A program made the translations under genes and the position numbers. This document shows positions 58,856 through 64,000 of a stretch of DNA of 64,000 bases, in pieces. Location of the stretch: assembly GCF_019175385.1 (NCBI RefSeq), contig NC_083337.1:22328385-22392384 (forward strand), read 5' to 3'. Within the stretch, counting starts at the first letter, position 1; each line of letters starts with the position of its first letter. The notes below the pieces were generated by a model. The model was not told the DNA's origin, made no database searches, and was given only the letters and a program-made list of their open reading frames with translations. The DNA is from Lycium barbarum (lineage: Eukaryota; Streptophyta; Magnoliopsida; Solanales; Solanaceae).

Positions 58856-59698
58856 TGTCACGACCTATTTTTCCTCACTCATGCGGGCACTTACCTTCCC
58901 GCCTTGGTAAGCGAACCCTCAACCCAATAATGTATAAATACATAAAAGAATAAAATTAAGCATCGAAATAGAACAAATACATAAGTCTCACGATATAGAT
59001 ATATAAGTAGTAGAATAGTGCGGAATAATAACAACACCCCCAGGGTCTAGTCTGAATAACACAAGAGCATCTAAAAGAGAAATAGTACAAAATCCGGAAT
59101 ACTAATACATAAGTTTCTATGTCTCTGGATAAAATAGGACATATAGATAGAAAAGTTATATAAAAGTCTTCAAGGTAGTGGACGGCCATGCTCACCATGG
59201 AAACTCAAAGAGAAAGCTCAAGCAACTATCAGCCACGCGTCACGGAAGTGGATCTGACCTGATACTCTGCATTCATAAAAGAATGCAGCAAGTGCAGGTA
59301 AGTACAAGACAACAATACTGGTAGGCATCATCGGCCGACTAAGCATGGCTAACACAACTCAGAAAATAAAGTAGATAAACCAACAAGTATAAGTCAATGT
59401 AATCAAATCCAAGTATCTGCCATCGCCTATGTAAAGCATCTAATCCCAAATATGCCAAGTCTGAGTATATCCAATCCAAATCCAACATCACAAGTACAAC
59501 ACCAGACATCTCAAAATCAAGTCATAACACAATGCAATGCAGTAGTGTATGAATGCAATGCAATGCCATGTAAATGTTGTGTACACATGCACTCCGGATG
59601 AAAATATCAACATCTCGGTGGCACAACCCAGTGTGACTCGCGAAGTCTAAGTGCCAACCGTCCCGAATCTTTGCCCAACAGACAGACGGGACCCCGAA
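58856..59698 (-). mobile_element. GY3 5' LTR fragment
   Basis: It ends ...GGTCGTGACA at 58856 next to the primer site and is homologous to 53565-54566, about 160 bp shorter. Like the 3' LTR fragment it begins at CGGGGTCCCGTCTG, with the true TG start missing. Confidence 0.75.
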
Positions 59699-61601
59699 TT
59701 TAGAGAGGATTCAGTTTAGAGCTGAATGAGTCAGGGAAACTCTAATGTGTATAGTATGTGGCATGCTACTATCTCTAGGATTAACTCAGCCAGTTTGCAA
59801 GACTTATGATTATGTGGTATTCTATGAAGCAGGTTCGATAAATGGTTAGAGGGTCACGATGATTGTGATTTGATTGGATTTAGGGAATTGAAGAGTCAAG
59901 AAATAGTATATTTGATCGAGAATCGGTAAAGATAAGGTACATCTTTGGGACTACTTGGGTCAGTATGGGTTATGGAGATGTGTTGCATATTTCAGATGAA
60001 GTGTGACCATGAGTATGCTTAAGGAAGAGAGTCTTTAGAAATGCACTAAGTGATATGATAGAGTTCCGTGAGGTTTCATGATCAGCGACTAGTGAGAAAA
60101 GAATTTCAGGTAACCAGCATATTAAGGTTTTGAGAAAGTGGCATGTATGGTACACCGTTGGATAGTTTCGTAACACTCTATAGTGGATCAGTCAGTATGG
60201 TTTTAAGAGAAAGGATTTGGGAAAATTCCTATTATGTGAGGGCTAGAGTTATATTCTTGAGATGGGACCATATTCGTGGTAAGTGTTTTATGTTACGAGT
60301 AATATTGACTGGATATCTCGGGTGAATACTTTTGGATATTAAGGACTCAGAAATAGTTGTGCTAGATTGGCACCAGAGGTTGCGAGATTGATGCTTTCAA
60401 AAATGTATAGGCATATTGAGGTTACAATGGGAGGCTCGATAGTTTAAGGGTTGTTATATGAGGCTTCAGGTTTTTACGTTAAAAAGTTTGGGTGTTGTAT
60501 CAGATTTACGTATCGGGTAAGGGTTGAGAAACTCTAAGGTTGCATTCTTAAGGTATAATTCTTTGGTACTCAGTTGACAGCGTGGATATAAATTAGCTTT
60601 TAGAGTCAAAAGTGACAGACATGATTTATTATGCGTGAGGAAAAGATTAGAATTGGGCGCCACCTATGCGTGGTAAGACTGTGATTGGTTTCGAAAAGTT
60701 GGAGTCAGTTCGAATGATTATTAATGGTAATCAGGGGTGGTGAATTCATTCTAGGTCAGTATTGGTTGATTAGAACTTGATGGACTGTGTTCATAGCTAC
60801 AAGAGGACTTATGGATTCTCAAAAAATCACCTTCACGGATTTGATGACTTTCAGTTCAGATTTGAGGTATGGCAGGTCTACTGAGCTTTATCAAGGTTTG
60901 CGAGTGGACGTGATGGTATTTTACCAGGAGCAGCTCTTCGGATAGATATAATTGTTTCGTCAATACTTCGTAATGACTTGAGGAGGTATTATGGTTACTA
61001 AAGGCCTTTAGAGTGATCAGATGGTTTCCTACGGACTCGGCTTGGCAAGGTATTCAGTGGTATGCTTCCAGTATTGTGATTTGAAGGTTTAAAAAGACTT
61101 CGAACTAGCGAAGTCGGCTATGAGTAAGATTAGTTCGATGAAATTGCTTAGAGTGCTCCGATAAAGCAAGAATTCTTTTTTGGCGAGAATAGATCATGGC
61201 TTCGGGCTTGTGTTTATGTGTTTCTAAGAAATCGTGGTCCGAGGAACGACTTTAGAGGGGTGAAAGAAAGGTTAGCCAGATCAGAGTAGTTTACCGGTTC
61301 AGAGTGGGCTATAATTATGCCTATATCTAAAGGTTCGTATTATTTTAAAGGATATTTTTGGGACCTATTGATCGAGCTCAGAAGTATGGTTAAACTGAAT
61401 CAAAGGATTCCAGCAAAATAGTTCTTTTATTCGTGGATCAGTTGTAAAAGCATTCTAAGTATGGGAGTATGGAATAGTGATTTAGAGTACTTCGTGTCGT
61501 GGAGGCTTCCATGTTATGATGATGAAGATTCCTTGGCTATCATCATCTTTCATATTGTCCATCTTCGTTCAAGGATAAATGATTATTTAATTAGTATCTG
61601 A
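59699..61601 (+). other. Unresolved region, no gene seen
   Basis: About 1.9 kb without a recognisable ORF on either strand. It precedes an LTR start at 61602 and may be the decayed 3' end of that element, but no chromodomain, integrase or clear PPT is visible. Translations are full of stops. Confidence 0.35.
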
Positions 61602-62043
61602 TGTAATGACTCATTCGGTCGTTATGGCTGTTTTGATGATTTTACCCTTTTGACCGATTCCCGAGGTCATCGGGCGAGTTTCAATGTGACTTTTGGAAAC
61701 TTGAGCCTTTAAGTGAAAATCGTTTGACTTAAAGTTGACTTTTAGGGAAAGGGACCTTTTTCGAAATTCCATCGATTCTGAGAGGTCCGGATGGTCATTT
61801 ATGACTTGGTGGTATGTTTGGTTCGGTTCCTAATGCACTTGAGAGAGTTTTAGGACTTGAGTTGGAAACTTGGATTTAGGCCATTGGGGGTTGACTTGAT
61901 CAAATAGACCTATGTTGGAAATTCTGAGGCCGAATATGTAGCCCGTTTTTATGTGTGTTGGCATGCTCATTATGTATCTGTGGGGTCTCAGGTGATAGTC
62001 AGATATCAGCTTGAGATTGGTCAAAACCTAGAAATTTTTGGTA

Positions 62044-62285
62044 TCTGGTGTATCCGCCGTAGCGGCACCAGAACGGCCGTGGTAGTCCAGTCATAGCGAA
62101 GGGACTGACGGCTATAACGGATTGGGTGTTTTGGTGACTAGCCACCATGCCAGGATCGCGATTACGGTCATGTGTGCCGCTATAGCAGCCTTATGATTTT
62201 AGGTAACGGCCCCCATAGCGGGCCATCTGTGCGCCATAGTGTGTGCTCTGTAGCGGGTCCTATGGTCGCCGCAGCGGTTGACGGG
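62044..62285 (+). repeat. CTATAGCGG/CCGCTATAG-type inverted-repeat block
   Basis: Repeated (C)ATAGCGG, GCCGTAGCGG, GCCGCTATAGC and related units in both orientations, directly upstream of a TATA-like box. Position and layout parallel the TTATACGG arrays of the CR LTRs, but the motif differs. Confidence 0.6.
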
Positions 62286-63596
62286 GCAAAATTATTATTT
62301 AAAGCTTAGTTAAAAACCCTTATCATTTCATTACATCATTTCTTAAGCATTTTGGGGCGATTTTGAGAGCATTTGATCAGATTCTTCATAGAGATAAGAT
62401 TCTTGGCCTTAGAATTCATTACTATCCTTTCTTAATCACTAATTCATGCTAGAATCAAAGAGGAAGAGTGGGCTTTCATGAGAAATTCTTAAAATGAGTT
62501 TAGACTTCCTAAGTGGAAATTGTTGATGAAATTGGCTAGTATAACCATAGATTCTGACTTATTCATTGTTGTTAAGCTTATATCTTCCATTATTAAGGGT
62601 TAATTTGTGGATTAAAAAGTTAGGGTTTATACCCAATACCCAAATTGGGGGTTCCACTTTAATTTCAAATTTGGCTTAATGTTGAGTTAATATAGCAATT
62701 GATTAGTGGGTTTTGATCATCTAAACATGAATAGCCTATTCCACCTTAGAATTTTCCATTTTACCCTTGTGGGTCCGTTTTCCCATCTTCCTTAGTTAGA
62801 TTTGGCCTAAATTAGAAGTATAGCAATATGGGTGTTGTTCTTTTTGATTTCTAATGTATAATTCAAATATGATTAGACTTTGAGTATTTGGAGGTGGAAA
62901 GAAAGGGCAAGGCTAAGGTTTGATGGGTCGTAGCACCTATTCGCATTCCAGGTAGGTTACGGTTTACCTTATGGCTAGACTTCGGTTAGTAAAGCATATG
63001 TAGAGTTATTGATTGTCAGATACAGCTTGTTACGCCTTCGGGTATGAAGTAGGGATGTATTCTTAGGTTGGTATTGTTGTTGACTATGGCTTGTCACCTT
63101 ATTGTGTTCTATTGAGTGTTGCTTGTGGTGATTGTTGGCTTGTTGTCACGTGATTGATTATAGAGTTGTTGCTTAATGATTGCTTTATGATTTGGAGGGC
63201 GTCTTTGTCATCGTTGAGGTTGTTGGAAAGGAAAGTAAAGTTAAGATATGGATATTGTGATTGAGTTATGTGTCCTTGTGTGGCACGATTTATTTGATAT
63301 GTTGTCATCACTCATTGACATTATACATTGCACTTATTCTTATCTTTCATGGTACTCTGATATGAATACTTAGTGACTTATTCATGATTGTCAACCCATA
63401 TATCTCCGTTATTGGTTATTGACTTGTGAAGTGGAAGGAATTGATATTGGGATATGTGTCCATGTGTGGCACGGTTGTCATTGATATACCCTTGTTAGCA
63501 TTGATATTATGCATGCATTCATACTTGTATATTTGGATCGGGTTGCACACCGCAACACACACACATATATATACATAAATATATTATATAAATATG

Positions 63597-63713
<117 letters not shown>

Positions 63714-64000
63714 ACTCGATCCCAATCGGTGTTGCGGAACGTGAAACCCAGTCCAAGTGTTGTGAACGTGCAACCCGGTCCAAAACACGTTCCGCAACCC
63801 TTACTTGGATCGGGCTGTGCGTCGCAGCAGGTTCATGGACTTCACGGGTCCCCCATGGGTCTTGACTGTAGCAGCGTAGACATCGTCCGCCCGAAGCATG
63901 GGTGTATCATTGCATTGCATTGCATTCATATTTCATTCACTCATACATACTGATTTCTTGTTGTACTTATTTATTGTATTGTACGGTGCTCATGAACATT

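Overview
The window is plant nuclear DNA made almost entirely of nested LTR retrotransposons. I found no credible host protein-coding gene, rRNA or tRNA gene, and no CRISPR array. The LTR families (Ogre/Tat-like LTRs with a TGGCGACTCTG-type primer site, Tekay/Del-like Ty3/gypsy chromovirus LTRs with a TGGTATCAGAGC primer site, and an LTR beginning TGTAATGACTC) suggest a eudicot, most likely a solanaceous or related asterid. That placement is inference from general familiarity.

Layout. (1) 1-1028 is the 5' part of a minus-strand chromovirus LTR cut by the window edge. (2) 1029-2340 holds unassigned minus-strand remnants. (3) 2341-50617 is a minus-strand Ogre/Tat-like tandem array: LTR A (2341-12023), internal copy 1 (12024-39480, interrupted), LTR B (39481-41665), internal copy 2 (41666-47053), LTR C (47054-50617, truncated). 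The internal copies have no recognisable gag-pol. (4) Into this array inserted solo LTR S1 (3783-7483, itself carrying a hAT-like element), chromovirus CR1 (14114-33145) and solo LTR S3 (36256-38842). CR1 contains solo LTR S2 (14537-16901) in its 5' LTR and a second chromovirus, CR2 (19613-31074), in its gag. CR2 contains solo LTR S4 (20343-23799) in its 5' LTR. Most insertions have a 5-bp target-site duplication (TSD), and several have an empty site in a paralogous copy inside the same window. (5) 50725-53564 is another Ogre-like leader and LTR. (6) 53565-59698 is a degraded minus-strand gypsy element, GY3, split by solo LTR S5 (55958-58705). (7) 59699-61601 is unresolved. (8) 61602-64000 is the start of another plus-strand LTR.

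None of the coding regions is intact. CR2 keeps gag and integrase-chromodomain but lacks protease, reverse transcriptase and RNase H. CR1 keeps gag, protease and the first residues of reverse transcriptase. GY3 keeps gag, protease and the start of reverse transcriptase. Premature stops in CR2 gag are mostly C-to-T transitions, as expected from methylated-cytosine decay.

The most interesting signals lie in the chromovirus LTRs. Seven LTRs (CR1, CR2, S1-S5), from several diverged subfamilies, share one architecture: a palindrome-rich block, then a TATA-like box, then a consensus 5' splice donor about 225-260 nt downstream, then a second donor-like motif AAG|GTATGT, then a compact three-hairpin block about 400-550 bp before the LTR 3' end whose third stem shows compensatory changes. 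The gag ATGs of CR1, CR2 and GY3 lie 0-2 nt after a canonical 3' splice acceptor. Together these suggest a spliced leader and a conserved structural RNA element.
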